A stretch of DNA of 47,663 nucleotides from Candidatus Cloacimonadota bacterium. GTDB taxonomy: Bacteria > Cloacimonadota > Cloacimonadia > Cloacimonadales > JAJBBL01. The notes under the pieces were generated by a model, which worked only from the letters and a program-made list of their open reading frames with translations, searched no databases and was not told the origin of the DNA. The position numbers and the translations under genes are program-made. Location: contig JAHYIR010000013.1 in assembly GCA_019429305.1 (NCBI GenBank), forward strand, positions 1-47,663, given 5' to 3'. Each line of letters starts with the position of its first letter. The stretch's first letter is position 1. This document shows, piece after piece, positions 15,825 to 23,960 of this stretch.

Positions 15825-17203
15825 AGATGTTCTTGTTTTTCCAAATCAGTAAATGCTGTATTATCTTCAACAAATCTCATTTCTATCTCACCGGTTTTTC
15901 CATGACGGTTCTTTGCTATGATAATATTGGCTCTATCGGCATTTTCTTCTGTCTTTTTATATTTTGCTTCTCGATATATAAACATTACTAAATCTGCATC
16001 CTGCTCGATTGCTCCAGACTCTCTAAGATCTGAAAGTCGTGGTCTTTTATCTTCTCTGTTTTCCAGAGCACGGTTGAGCTGGGAAAGGGCAATAACAGGC
16101 ACCTGTAGCTCTTTTGCCAAGATCTTCATACTTCGTGATATTTCAGAAATTTCCTGCTGCCTGTTCTCAACATTTCGTCTGGAAGATGCCATTAATTGCA
16201 TATAGTCAATTATTATCAATCCTAAACCATCTTGCTCGGCTTTTAATCTTCTTGCTTTTGCTCTTAGATCTAGAGGAGAATTAGTACCGACATCATCTAA
16301 AAAAATATCTAATTTGCTGATCTTTTCCGCTTGTTCTATGATCCCTCTTCTCTTATGCTGATCTAGACCATGACCGGTTAACATGTTATCCATCGAGACC
16401 ATAGATTTTGTGCTGATCATACGGAGTAAAACCTCTTCCACAGACATCTCCATAGTGAAAATTCCAACTTTGGTATTCTGCCGGAGAGCAGTATTCAGGG
16501 CAATATTTAAAGCAAAAGCCGATTTCCCCATACCGGGTCTGGCAGCTATTACTATTAACTGACCCGGTCTGAAGCTTCCGATAACTCTGTCGAGAGTATG
16601 AAAACCGGTTGTAACACCAATACCCAGCCCACCTTTTTTCATGATCTCTTCTATATGCTCAAGAACCTCGGTCATCCGGTCTCCGGTCTTTACAAAACCC
16701 TGTATTTTAGAAGACTCAGTGATCTTGAAGATAGCATTCTCAGCATAATCGATCAGGTCTTCTGTTGAGAATTCACCTTCATAACTCTTTTCTACTATCT
16801 TGTTAGCTGTTAAAATTAACTCTCGAAGCAGATATTTATCAGTAATGATTTTTGTGTGAAATTCAAAGTGAGCACCACTGACTACACAATCATAGATATC
16901 TGATAAGTACTCTTTACCCCCAGCTTTTTCTAAATTGCCACTGCTTTCTAAATGATTTTGTAGAGTAATCAAATCAATGGACATTTGATTCTCAAAAAGA
17001 GCTCTCATCGCTCGGAATATTACCCTATGTTGATTCTTGTAAAAGTACTCTTCTTTGATCTGTATGACGCTCTTGGCTACTGTAGTATAATCATTCAAAA
17101 TAGCTGACAATACAGCTGCCTCTGCGTATTCATCATAGGGTAATACTCTCATTGAGCTACTTGTAGATTCTGCTGTTTCTTTTAATGAAGATCGTTCATT
17201 CAT
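15821..17203 (-). CDS. dnaB: Replicative DNA helicase DnaB
   Basis: A 460-residue hexameric helicase. The N-terminal domain (about 20-125) begins LPYDEYAEAAVLSAIL; the RecA-like core has Walker A ARPGMGKSAFAL (about 218), Walker B LIIIDYMQLM (about 325) and the arginine/QSR-like region LSQLNRALENR.DKRPRLSDLRESG. It unwinds DNA at the replication fork. A GAGG ribosome-binding site sits 9 bp before the ATG. Located after the uracil-DNA glycosylase gene with a 130-bp gap, it leads an operon with mlaE, the ThiB-like gene, trmL and dapA. Confidence 0.96.
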   Translation of the reverse strand: MNERSSLKETAESTSSSMRVLPYDEYAEAAVLSAILNDYTTVAKSVIQIKEEYFYKNQHRVIFRAMRALFENQMSIDLITLQNHLESSGNLEKAGGKEYLSDIYDCVVSGAHFEFHTKIITDKYLLRELILTANKIVEKSYEGEFSTEDLIDYAENAIFKITESSKIQGFVKTGDRMTEVLEHIEEIMKKGGLGIGVTTGFHTLDRVIGSFRPGQLIVIAARPGMGKSAFALNIALNTALRQNTKVGIFTMEMSVEEVLLRMISTKSMVSMDNMLTGHGLDQHKRRGIIEQAEKISKLDIFLDDVGTNSPLDLRAKARRLKAEQDGLGLIIIDYMQLMASSRRNVENRQQEISEISRSMKILAKELQVPVIALSQLNRALENREDKRPRLSDLRESGAIEQDADLVMFIYREAKYKKTEENADRANIIIAKNRHGKTGEIEMRFVEDNTAFTDLEKQEHL

Positions 17204-17333
17204 GGTTGCCTCAACTTCCTGTCTTGTTAGGATTACAATAACTATAGTACTTGATGCAGTACTGTGAAAAAACTGTCTGGATTAACTCAGCATTTTCAGG
17301 CGAAGCTAATCATGGTTTAAAAGATCCAATGAA

Positions 17334-17996
17334 TTATTTTAGATCGTATATTGCTCTGATCTTTTTCAGATCTTCCCAAGAATCTTTCTTTAATGATTCA
17401 TTATATATCAATGCTGCAGGATGATATGTTATATAAGTTTCTATTCCTTCATAACGAAATGTTTTCTGCCGTAAAGTGCTCATGGGTTCTTTGGTCTCAA
17501 ATAATGATCCGGCAGCAACCTTACCTAATAATACTATCATTTTGGGTGCAATGATATCAATTTGTTCTTTCAAATATGGAAGACAACTGCTCACTTCTTC
17601 CGGCATTGGGTTACGATTACCCGGTGGCTGACATTTGACGACATTAGTAATATAAACTTCCTCTCTTTGTAGATTTATCGCTAATAACATTCTTGTTAAG
17701 AGTTGTCCTGCTTTACCTACAAAAGGTCGTCCCTGCTTATTCTCATCAGAACCGGGTCCTTCGCCAATTAGCATCATCTTGGCTGAAGGATTGCCCTCTC
17801 CATAAACAAAATTCATCCTTTGTTTATGAAGTTCACATTTCTTACAATCCTTGTATTGTGCACATCTCTGTTGTAACAATAACTTTTTTTCTTGTGAAAC
17901 TTCAGTTAGATCAATATCTGAATCAGATATATAAAGATTGTCTATCCCGGAGTTTGAGATCAATTCTAAATACTGCTGGAGAGTCTTGCGGCTCAT
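17334..17996 (-). CDS. Family 4 (Fe-S) uracil-DNA glycosylase
   Basis: A 220-residue protein with the family 4 UDG motifs: YKDCKKCELHK (two cluster cysteines), GEGPGSDENKQGRPFVGKAG (active site, motif A), NVVKCQPPGNRNPMPEE (third cysteine), a fourth at SSCLPYLK, and YITYHPAALIYN (motif B His). These enzymes remove uracil from DNA to start base-excision repair and are common in thermophiles and anaerobes. It starts 7 bp after the omega-like gene stop and belongs to the gcvH-gmk-omega run. Confidence 0.94.
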   Translation of the reverse strand: MSRKTLQQYLELISNSGIDNLYISDSDIDLTEVSQEKKLLLQQRCAQYKDCKKCELHKQRMNFVYGEGNPSAKMMLIGEGPGSDENKQGRPFVGKAGQLLTRMLLAINLQREEVYITNVVKCQPPGNRNPMPEEVSSCLPYLKEQIDIIAPKMIVLLGKVAAGSLFETKEPMSTLRQKTFRYEGIETYITYHPAALIYNESLKKDSWEDLKKIRAIYDLK

Positions 17997-18003
17997 TTAT
18001 CCA

Positions 18004-18231
18004 CTATTCTTCATCCATATCTATCTCTTCTTCCTGTTCAACTATGTAGTCCGGTATCTCATTCTTTGCTACGTGTTCCATCGCAAATTCAGTTATTTTA
18101 GCAGGAAAGGTTTTCTTAACGGAAAAAGGAAGAGAGTTTAAGCGATTTACTTCTAAGTTACATAAAAGTAAAAATAGATAATCCATGTTGTTCTTTTCTA
18201 AGAATGTTTCAATTATCGGTTTCTTTGTCAT
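18004..18231 (-). CDS. rpoZ: Probable RNA polymerase omega subunit
   Basis: A 75-residue acidic-tailed protein directly after gmk, the position where rpoZ is very often found. The core NMDYLFLLLCNLEVNRLNS and FAMEHVAKNEIP are compatible with the divergent Rpb6-like omega proteins of FCB bacteria, though the typical AxxRAxxL motif is not obvious. A strong GGAGGT precedes the ATG, inside the end of gmk (23-bp overlap), which shows it is a real gene. The identity rests as much on context as on sequence. Confidence 0.55.
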   Translation of the reverse strand: MTKKPIIETFLEKNNMDYLFLLLCNLEVNRLNSLPFSVKKTFPAKITEFAMEHVAKNEIPDYIVEQEEEIDMDEE

Positions 18232-18859
18232 TCAGGTTACCTCCGTAAAATATCTTTTCGGGAGAATAGTATCTTGTCACTCTGTTCTCCTCAGCTTCAA
18301 TTATTTTTCTAACATCTTCAATCGCTACTTCTAAATCATCATTGATAACTAAATAATCATATTCTTCTATACTATCTAACTCATTACGTGCATTTTCTAA
18401 ACGTAGCTTAATAGTTTCTTCAGTATCTGTATCTCTTTTGCGTAATCTTTCCTCTAAAGTCTCTATATCAGGTGGTAAGAGAAAAATTGTCACCACATCA
18501 ATTCCGCTTGCCACAATAGATCTTGCCCCTTGAGGATCGATATCCATTATTACATGCTTATTAATGGCAAATTTGTCAAGGATAAACGATCGGGATGTCC
18601 CATACCAGTTTTTATGCACCAGAGCATATTCCAAGAAGTCATTCTCTCCTATCAACTCCTCAAATCTCTTTTCACTAACAAAGAAATAGTCTTTGCCGGT
18701 GATCTCATTTATACGTGGTTGGCGAGTTGTATAAGAAATTGAATAGTCAACATTTGGCATAATGTCAAGAATTGCTCTGCATATCGTTGATTTACCACCA
18801 CCAGAAGGTGCAGATACAACTATCAGAAAATTCTTCTTGGGATAATCAGGGGTTTTCAT
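18209..18859 (-). CDS. gmk: Guanylate kinase
   Basis: A 216-residue P-loop kinase with APSGGGKSTICRAIL (Walker A, residues about 17-25), the GMP-binding SYTTRQPR and the lid IFLLPPDIETLEERLRKR. It converts GMP and ATP to GDP and ADP. Length is normal. It lies between gcvH (9 bp away) and the omega-like gene. Confidence 0.95.
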   Translation of the reverse strand: MKTPDYPKKNFLIVVSAPSGGGKSTICRAILDIMPNVDYSISYTTRQPRINEITGKDYFFVSEKRFEELIGENDFLEYALVHKNWYGTSRSFILDKFAINKHVIMDIDPQGARSIVASGIDVVTIFLLPPDIETLEERLRKRDTDTEETIKLRLENARNELDSIEEYDYLVINDDLEVAIEDVRKIIEAEENRVTRYYSPEKIFYGGNLNDKETDN

Positions 18860-18868
18860 GTTTCTACT

Positions 18869-19249
18869 TTATTCACTGAAGTGCTTACGATACTCTCCAG
18901 CTGAATAAAGTGTTTCCAGTTCATCAGGATTTGATAACTTCAGTTTTAATAGCCAACCCTGCTCATAAGGTGATTCATTTACTAAAGCAACATTTTCCAA
19001 TACCTCATCATTGACTTTTAAAATTTCACCACTGATAGGTGTAATAAAATCGACTACAGCTTTGGCTGATTCAATCGATCCGATCTCTTCACCGGCATTA
19101 ACGTTTCTTCCCTCTTCCGGCAAGTCTATATAGACAATATCCCCCAATTCTTTCTGGGCATAATCGGTAATACCTAAATAAGCTATGTCCTTATCTACTT
19201 TTACCCATTCATGCGTCTCTGAATAATATAAATCGTCCAATACTTTCAT
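18869..19249 (-). CDS. gcvH: Glycine cleavage system H protein
   Basis: A 126-residue protein; the start at 19249 (MKVLDDLYYSETHEWVKV) is chosen over one at 19294 because GGGAGG lies just upstream of it and it fits the family length. The lipoyl-lysine motif GSIESAKAVVDF and the closing segment GWLLKLKLSNPDELETL are typical. GcvH carries the aminomethyl arm between the P, T and L proteins of glycine cleavage/synthesis; those genes are not in the window. It is the first gene of the minus-strand run that continues to gmk. Confidence 0.95.
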   Translation of the reverse strand: MKVLDDLYYSETHEWVKVDKDIAYLGITDYAQKELGDIVYIDLPEEGRNVNAGEEIGSIESAKAVVDFITPISGEILKVNDEVLENVALVNESPYEQGWLLKLKLSNPDELETLYSAGEYRKHFSE

Positions 19250-19334
19250 TGAAACCTCCCTATTCTTAATATAAGTTTTCATTGAAGTATGCATTTTGAA
19301 TTCGGTTTATGTGTCAAGCCAATTGTATCAAAAA

Positions 19335-19664
19335 TTCACCTCCCCCTTTTTTACAGCAACTAAGTATTGTCATCTCTGCTGAACACCCTTCCTTTGTCAT
19401 CTTGACTGAACACCCTTCCTTTGTCATCTCGACTGAACACCCTTCCTTTGTCATCTCGACTGAACACCCTTTCTTTGTCATCTCGACTGAAGCGAAGCGA
19501 AATGGAGAGATCTCAACACCGATTCATATTAAAAAAGCAAAATTATATATGCTCAGCTAAAATCAGTGATGAGATGCCTCGACTTCGCTCGGCATGACAA
19601 AGAGAGGAGAAAGTTTCTCTGGGAGAGAGAATGTACTACTGCTACTCAAAAAGGAAACTAGTTT
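19335..19664. repeat. Dispersed non-coding repeat, copy 1
   Basis: This segment matches 28325-28571 nearly base for base at both ends, apart from extra tandem units. Shared blocks include CCCTTTTTTACAGCAACTAA, GAAGCGAAGCGAAATGGAGA, TATGCTCAGCTAAAATCAGT, GAGATGCCTCGACTTC and the terminal CAAAAAGGAAACTAGTTT. Inside are two related half-elements in opposite orientation (19477-19514 and 19571-19598), each running from GTCAT to ATCTC. Reading frames through it (VISTEAKRNGEIS) are translated repeat, not genes. It is a chromosome-dispersed intergenic element of unknown role. Confidence 0.85.
19381..19488. repeat. Four tandem 27-bp units
   Basis: Units start at 19381, 19408, 19435 and 19462, each beginning GAACACCCTT and ending ATCTCGACT or a one-base variant. 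The copy of the dispersed element at 28.3 kb has a single unit, so this array is an expansion within the repeat. The period is a multiple of three, which keeps an artificial reading frame open. Confidence 0.9.
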
Positions 19665-19872
19665 TCTGCATGGGATGTCTTCTTAAGTTTTTCACATCAA
19701 TAAATCGTAATAAACAGTACAGGTAAAGCCATACCGACATTATGTAAATGAATTTATAGGGGGATGTGTGAATTGTATCAAAAAAGTTCAAACACAATCA
19801 AAGATGTTGTTTAGTGTAAAACAATATGATAATAAAAGTAAGTGAAGTTTATTATTGTGAATTATTGAGGGC

Positions 19873-19906
19873 AAAAAAAAAGCCCGAATTCATTTGAACT
19901 CGGGCT
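19873..19906 (-). terminator. Rho-independent terminator of the GLUG gene
   Basis: On the minus strand AGCCCGAGTTC pairs with GAATTCGGGCT and is followed by nine T. It is 22 bp after the stop codon of the GLUG-repeat gene. Confidence 0.85.
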
Positions 19907-19927
19907 CTTAAAGAAAAGTGAATTAGT

Positions 19928-21748
19928 TTATTTAACGAACATCATCTTGTTGATTCTATCGTAATTCGGTGTTCTTAATCTGTAGAAATAGATACCTGAC
20001 GGAACTACTCTATCATTATCATCTCTACCATTCCATTGGATTTCATATGTTCCTTCCGGATGTTGATCGTTATGTAAGGTTCTGATTAACTGACCTTTAA
20101 CATTATAGATCTTCAACTCAACCATCTCAGAATCTTCTCTGCTGAGAGAGAAAGCTATCTTAGTTTCAGAAACGAAAGGATTGGGCTCATTCTGCTTCAG
20201 ATAAGTAGTAAATATAGGATCAGGGATATCAGTTGTCTCTTCAATAGTAACAACTACCGGTCCGTGGAAAGCAGTTGTCAGATCAAGATCTACTGACTGT
20301 AACCAATAATTATAGGTCGTTCCTGCCAATACTTCTTCATCTAAATACGAATAGACAACCGGCATACTGCTGTTATAAGCAACAATAACACGAGGATTGA
20401 TAGTTACAGCATCGTTCAGATTGTTAGTATCACTACGGAAAACATTGTATCCAAGCACATTGGTCTCTGTTTCAGCTCGCCATTCCAGTATTACGGATCC
20501 GGCTGCTACAACATTAGCTGTAAACGAAGATAGTTCGACAGGTTGACCATTACCATTACCAGGACAATCATATTCAAAAAGGAATGGTATATTACTAAGT
20601 ATTGGATATTCTCGATTCAAATCAGCATCCCCTTTCCAGATATGATCATCGCCCCATCCGTCCCAATCTACATAAGTATCAGGGTCATCGAAGGGTAAAG
20701 TCATCTGTTCAGTTGTTCTTGCATATCCGGTAACTGCAGGATCATAAGGCCAATACCAGAGGAACATACCGGGTGATATGTCGGCATCCCAGTAACTATT
20801 GATAACTTCACCATAATAGGCACCTGTGCCAGGATAACCAGGATTGGGAGGCCCTCCGGGTCCACCAAAGCCGATCAAACCACCAAGATGTGCTCCTTCA
20901 CCCCAAGGCTCTATAACGGCATTAGTATAACAGTTTTCAATTAGGCCATTAATAGCATTTTCACCTTCATAATCAAATTGTGGAAGTCTCAAATTTAGTC
21001 CTACTAAACCACCGACATAATCTCCAATGACAGGAAAATCACAAACTTTAAAAGAGTTGAGAATGTAGCCGTAATTAATACCGACTAAACCACCGACCTG
21101 TTCCTGTCCTTGAACTGTATTTGCAGCGTAGCATTCTTCAATGATACTTCCATATTCATTGAGCCCTACCAAACCACCGACTCTGTCACTGTCAACGACT
21201 GCGCCGACATTAAAGCAACGATAAATATGGCTTCCCGCTTTAGCTATACCAACTAAACCACCAACCCTGTCGTAACCTCTAACATTTACTGTATTATAAC
21301 AGTATTCCATATATGAGTTCTCCAGAATTCCGACAATTCCACCAACATCTGAATGAGTAGAGTAAATATCAACCAAACCGTCGGAAGTATAGCAGTTTTT
21401 GATGATACTATCGATTGCATGACCAGCCAATGTGCCAACAGCGATACCAGCAGAATGAATGTCAACATTGGTAAATTTTACATTCTCAATAGTTGCTCCG
21501 TTAATAACGTGAAACAGTCCATTCGGTGAAATACCATCAATATAGAATCCATTACCGTTATAAGTTCCGGAAAATGTGCTAATCGAAATCCAATCTCCGA
21601 CAAGATCGATATCAGCCATCTGAACATAATCTCCAGTCGGATTATATCTTACGTCGAATAAATCATCTTGATCCCATACTTCGATCGGATCAGCCCAAAT
21701 AGATAGTGAAACAAAGGTTAATACAAACAAAACTAATAAGGTCTTCAT
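19928..21748 (-). CDS. Secreted GLUG-repeat surface protein with C-terminal sorting domain
   Basis: Start placed at ATG 21748 (MKTLLVLFVLTFVSLSIWAD) because GGAGG lies 7 bp upstream; 606 residues. After the signal peptide, about residues 25-330 form a right-handed beta-helix-like region with at least five GLUG repeats (VGGLVGI, VGGLVGLN and variants, each followed by a CY or CF segment). Residues about 395-510 look like a fibronectin-type domain beginning PVELSSFTANV, and the last 85 residues are a FlgD/T9SS-like sorting domain (NEPNPFVSETKI to SGIYFYRL). Such proteins are exported to the cell surface and are probably adhesive. Single gene with its own terminator. Confidence 0.88.
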   Translation of the reverse strand: MKTLLVLFVLTFVSLSIWADPIEVWDQDDLFDVRYNPTGDYVQMADIDLVGDWISISTFSGTYNGNGFYIDGISPNGLFHVINGATIENVKFTNVDIHSAGIAVGTLAGHAIDSIIKNCYTSDGLVDIYSTHSDVGGIVGILENSYMEYCYNTVNVRGYDRVGGLVGIAKAGSHIYRCFNVGAVVDSDRVGGLVGLNEYGSIIEECYAANTVQGQEQVGGLVGINYGYILNSFKVCDFPVIGDYVGGLVGLNLRLPQFDYEGENAINGLIENCYTNAVIEPWGEGAHLGGLIGFGGPGGPPNPGYPGTGAYYGEVINSYWDADISPGMFLWYWPYDPAVTGYARTTEQMTLPFDDPDTYVDWDGWGDDHIWKGDADLNREYPILSNIPFLFEYDCPGNGNGQPVELSSFTANVVAAGSVILEWRAETETNVLGYNVFRSDTNNLNDAVTINPRVIVAYNSSMPVVYSYLDEEVLAGTTYNYWLQSVDLDLTTAFHGPVVVTIEETTDIPDPIFTTYLKQNEPNPFVSETKIAFSLSREDSEMVELKIYNVKGQLIRTLHNDQHPEGTYEIQWNGRDDNDRVVPSGIYFYRLRTPNYDRINKMMFVK

Positions 21749-22436
21749 AATTCCTCCATGAATTAAAAAATCTCTTTTTTTACCGTAAATACTGACCAAT
21801 TTTGACCTAAATACAAAAACTCATTGCTCCTAATGAAGTTAACTTTACTAACGATTATTATACTTATACGATTATAGTGATTTCTTTCACATTTAAGGTT
21901 CGATTTAATGTTTCGAATTCTGCTATAATCAACGATAAAGTTAAAGATCTATCTAAACTCGACTACACAATAGAATAACCTACGCTTTTTTGTCAAGCAT
22001 TATTATTTTTTTTCATGTCTTTTTTTCCAAGTATTTTTATTTTTCCTTTTCTTGAGCCGTCTTGACACTTCTTGTTATCTTGAAAATAGTTTTTTTCTCT
22101 TCCTTTATCTCCACAAAAATTTTTTATTTGGATTATAACATTTTAATGGTCTATCTCGTTTACTATATTAGATTTGTCGTGAAAAATCATCACAACAATA
22201 TATGAAGAACCTTTTAAACAATATAAAAGCTGGATTGGGCATTAGTGATCTAGTACTTACTGCATCAAATTCGGAAAGCATGTTAAAGCACTCGATCTTC
22301 ATTATATTCTGCCGACAAAAAGATCCTTCAAACAATCAATAATTAGAACAATTAGTAGTTAAGGTTGTTCATAGTTATATTTGTTGAGTATCAGCACCAA
22401 ATGATAACTAAAAGATGTTTTATCATTGAGCAGTAC

Positions 22437-22460
22437 ACGAGTCGGCTATGGCCGACTCGT
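22437..22460. repeat. Perfect 10-bp hairpin
   Basis: ACGAGTCGGC - TATG - GCCGACTCGT: perfect arms, 4-nt loop, GC-rich against an AT-rich background, and no T-tract after it. The GTCGG/CCGAC core is shared with the longer inverted repeat at 42732. Confidence 0.8.
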
Positions 22461-22514
22461 AGGATGCCAATAGGTTAATCTTATGTAAAAGTTAAATTAG
22501 GACGTAAAATAAAA

Positions 22515-22551
22515 AAAGCCCGTCGAGGGAGGGTAAGTTCGAACGGGCTTT
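22515..22551 (-). terminator. Terminator after the peroxiredoxin gene (possibly bidirectional)
   Basis: AAAGCCCGT and ACGGGCTTT form the stem. On the minus strand it is followed by TTTTTTTATTTT, 34 bp after the peroxiredoxin stop; on the plus strand it is followed by CTTTT, so it may work both ways. Confidence 0.8.
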
Positions 22552-22584
22552 CTTTTGGAGTATATCAGCTATTATTAGTTATCA

Positions 22585-23253
22585 TCAAGCTTTTTTATGA
22601 CAAAACCACCAATCATAGCATTCATATTCGCCCTGTTGGGCTTTTTGTTTTCTTTCTCGGGCAGTGTTAATATCTTTTGCAGGAGGGATAATAACTCTAT
22701 CTTTTATGATACTATTATTAGGCCAATCTGCAGGGATTGCAACTTTGTTATTATCTGCAAACTGCATACCTTTCACTGATCGAAGAATTTCTTCCATATT
22801 ACGTCCAAGTTCTTGAGGATAATAGAAAATAATCCGGATTATTCCCTTATCATCTACAATAAAGACAGCTCTAACGGTATTAGTGCCTTTTCCTGGATGG
22901 ATCAGACCCAATCTTTCAGCCACCGCACCTGTATCTGCAATTATGGGAAATTCAATGTCCACATGGAGATTATCTTTGATCCATTCTTCCCATTTAATAT
23001 GAGCAAATACCTGATCTATGCTGAGTCCTATCAATTCACAGTTGAGTTCTTTGAACTGTGGATAGAGTTTTTGAAAAGCAACAAACTCGGTTGTGCAAAC
23101 AGGAGTAAAATCTCCCGGATGGCTAAAGAGCACAAACCATTTTCCGCTAAAATCATCTGGTATAGTTATTTCTCCACGAGTAGTTACGACTTTCATCGAA
23201 GGCATTCGATCACCTAATAATGGCATTCCTTGTTTTTCTGTTTTCTGTTCCAT
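22585..23253 (-). CDS. Prx6-type peroxiredoxin
   Basis: A 222-residue peroxiredoxin with the active-site segment [13 protein letters not shown] (peroxidatic Cys53) and the extended C-terminal domain of the Prx6 subfamily. Two further cysteines in the tail [10 protein letters not shown] (Cys212, Cys218) match the arrangement of archaeal-type decameric peroxiredoxins, where the tail cysteines resolve the sulfenic acid. It reduces hydrogen peroxide and alkyl hydroperoxides, a common defence in anaerobes. AGGAG precedes the ATG by 6 bp. Single gene with its own terminator. Confidence 0.93.
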   Translation of the reverse strand: MEQKTEKQGMPLLGDRMPSMKVVTTRGEITIPDDFSGKWFVLFSHPGDFTPVCTTEFVAFQKLYPQFKELNCELIGLSIDQVFAHIKWEEWIKDNLHVDIEFPIIADTGAVAERLGLIHPGKGTNTVRAVFIVDDKGIIRIIFYYPQELGRNMEEILRSVKGMQFADNNKVAIPADWPNNSIIKDRVIIPPAKDINTARERKQKAQQGEYECYDWWFCHKKA

Positions 23254-23538
23254 AATTAACTCCTCATCTTTTGTTTTTTGTTTTATTGATATTATAGCTT
23301 CAATAAAGATAAAGACAAAACAATTTATAACCCTGAACGATGATCCTTACAGGATAACGTATGCAGCAATAGATTTAAAAGGAATCATATTCAAGAAGAG
23401 ATTTATTTGTTTCTGATGGAGTAATTTCAGGATTCTTATTTTGTTTGTTAGTAAAGAGTTATGAAATATTGGAGCAGCTTCAACTAAAGAGAATTCTCTC
23501 ATAAAAGAGAAAAAGGAGGGCTAAGAGTGTTTTTTTGA

Positions 23539-23562
23539 TTGACAAAGTTTTCGCTATCTTGA
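23539..23562 (+). promoter_or_regulatory. Candidate promoter of the HU gene
   Basis: TTGACA at 23539-23544 and TATCTTGA at 23555-23562, 35 bp before the HU start. The spacing (10 bp) is too short for a sigma-70 promoter, but the same pair occurs at 22062 with an 8-bp spacer, so the TATCTTGA box may be the real element. Confidence 0.35.
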
Positions 23563-23596
23563 ACTTAGAAACATATCCAAAAAATGAGGAGGTATT

Positions 23597-23869
23597 ATGA
23601 AACGAGAAGAATTGTTGGCCAAAATGGCTGCTGACGCAGGTATTACTAAAAAAGCCGCAGGGATGGCGTTGAATTCCTTTATGGAAGGAATCATGAAATC
23701 TTTAAGCAAGGGACAAAAGGTTGCTTTTGTTGGTTTTGGAACTTTTGACGTCAGTAAACGCAAAGCTCGTAATGGGATCAATCCTCAGACTCGCAAAAAG
23801 ATTAAAATTCCAGCAAGAAAAGTTCCCGTATTTAGAGCCGGTAAGAAACTGAAAGACATTGTTAAGTAG
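23597..23869 (+). CDS. hup: HU-family DNA-binding protein
   Basis: A 90-residue protein of exact HU length. It begins MKREELLAKMAADAGITKKA and carries the family signature GFGTFDVSKRKARNGINPQT with the DNA-contacting arm, ending FRAGKKLKDIVK. HU bends and compacts DNA. GAGGAGGT lies 6 bp before the ATG, and the gene has its own terminator, as expected for an abundant nucleoid protein. Confidence 0.96.
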   Translation: MKREELLAKMAADAGITKKAAGMALNSFMEGIMKSLSKGQKVAFVGFGTFDVSKRKARNGINPQTRKKIKIPARKVPVFRAGKKLKDIVK

Positions 23870-23883
23870 TATCTTTTGACGCT

Positions 23884-23921
23884 AAGAAAAGCAAGAGTTC
23901 GTTACTCTTGCTTTTCTTTTA
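23884..23921 (+). terminator. Strong Rho-independent terminator
   Basis: A 14-bp perfect stem, AAGAAAAGCAAGAG and CTCTTGCTTTTCTT, with a 7-nt loop, ending in T-rich sequence. It closes the HU transcript before dnaN. Confidence 0.85.
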
Positions 23922-23960
23922 TTCATTTAACGACCAAAATAATCTAAGAGGATAGATACA

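Larger units (their letters stand above)
21749..22584. other. Long intergenic stretch without a convincing gene
   Basis: About 840 bp, very AT-rich at 21980-22140. It holds the upstream region of the GLUG gene, a plus-strand TTGACA (22062-22067) followed by TATCTTGA (22076-22083), a perfect hairpin at 22437 and the terminator at 22515. The longest start-to-stop frame on the plus strand (from ATG 22202, about 46 codons) has no ribosome-binding site and I do not call it a gene. A non-coding transcript from 22.09 to 22.55 kb is possible but unproven. Confidence 0.5.

Noticed and set aside
19309-19560. Plus-strand frame of 83 codons with repeated FVISTEHPS and STEAKRNGEIS
   Set aside because: It is the translation of the 27-bp tandem units and dispersed repeat; no ribosome-binding site, and the other repeat copy does not keep the same product.
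19335-19664. CRISPR array at the 27-bp tandem repeats
   Set aside because: The units are directly adjacent with no variable spacers, and no cas genes are present.
22202-22342. A 46-codon plus-strand frame beginning MKNLLNNIKAGLGISD
   Set aside because: No ribosome-binding site and no recognisable family; could be a gene remnant but cannot be supported.
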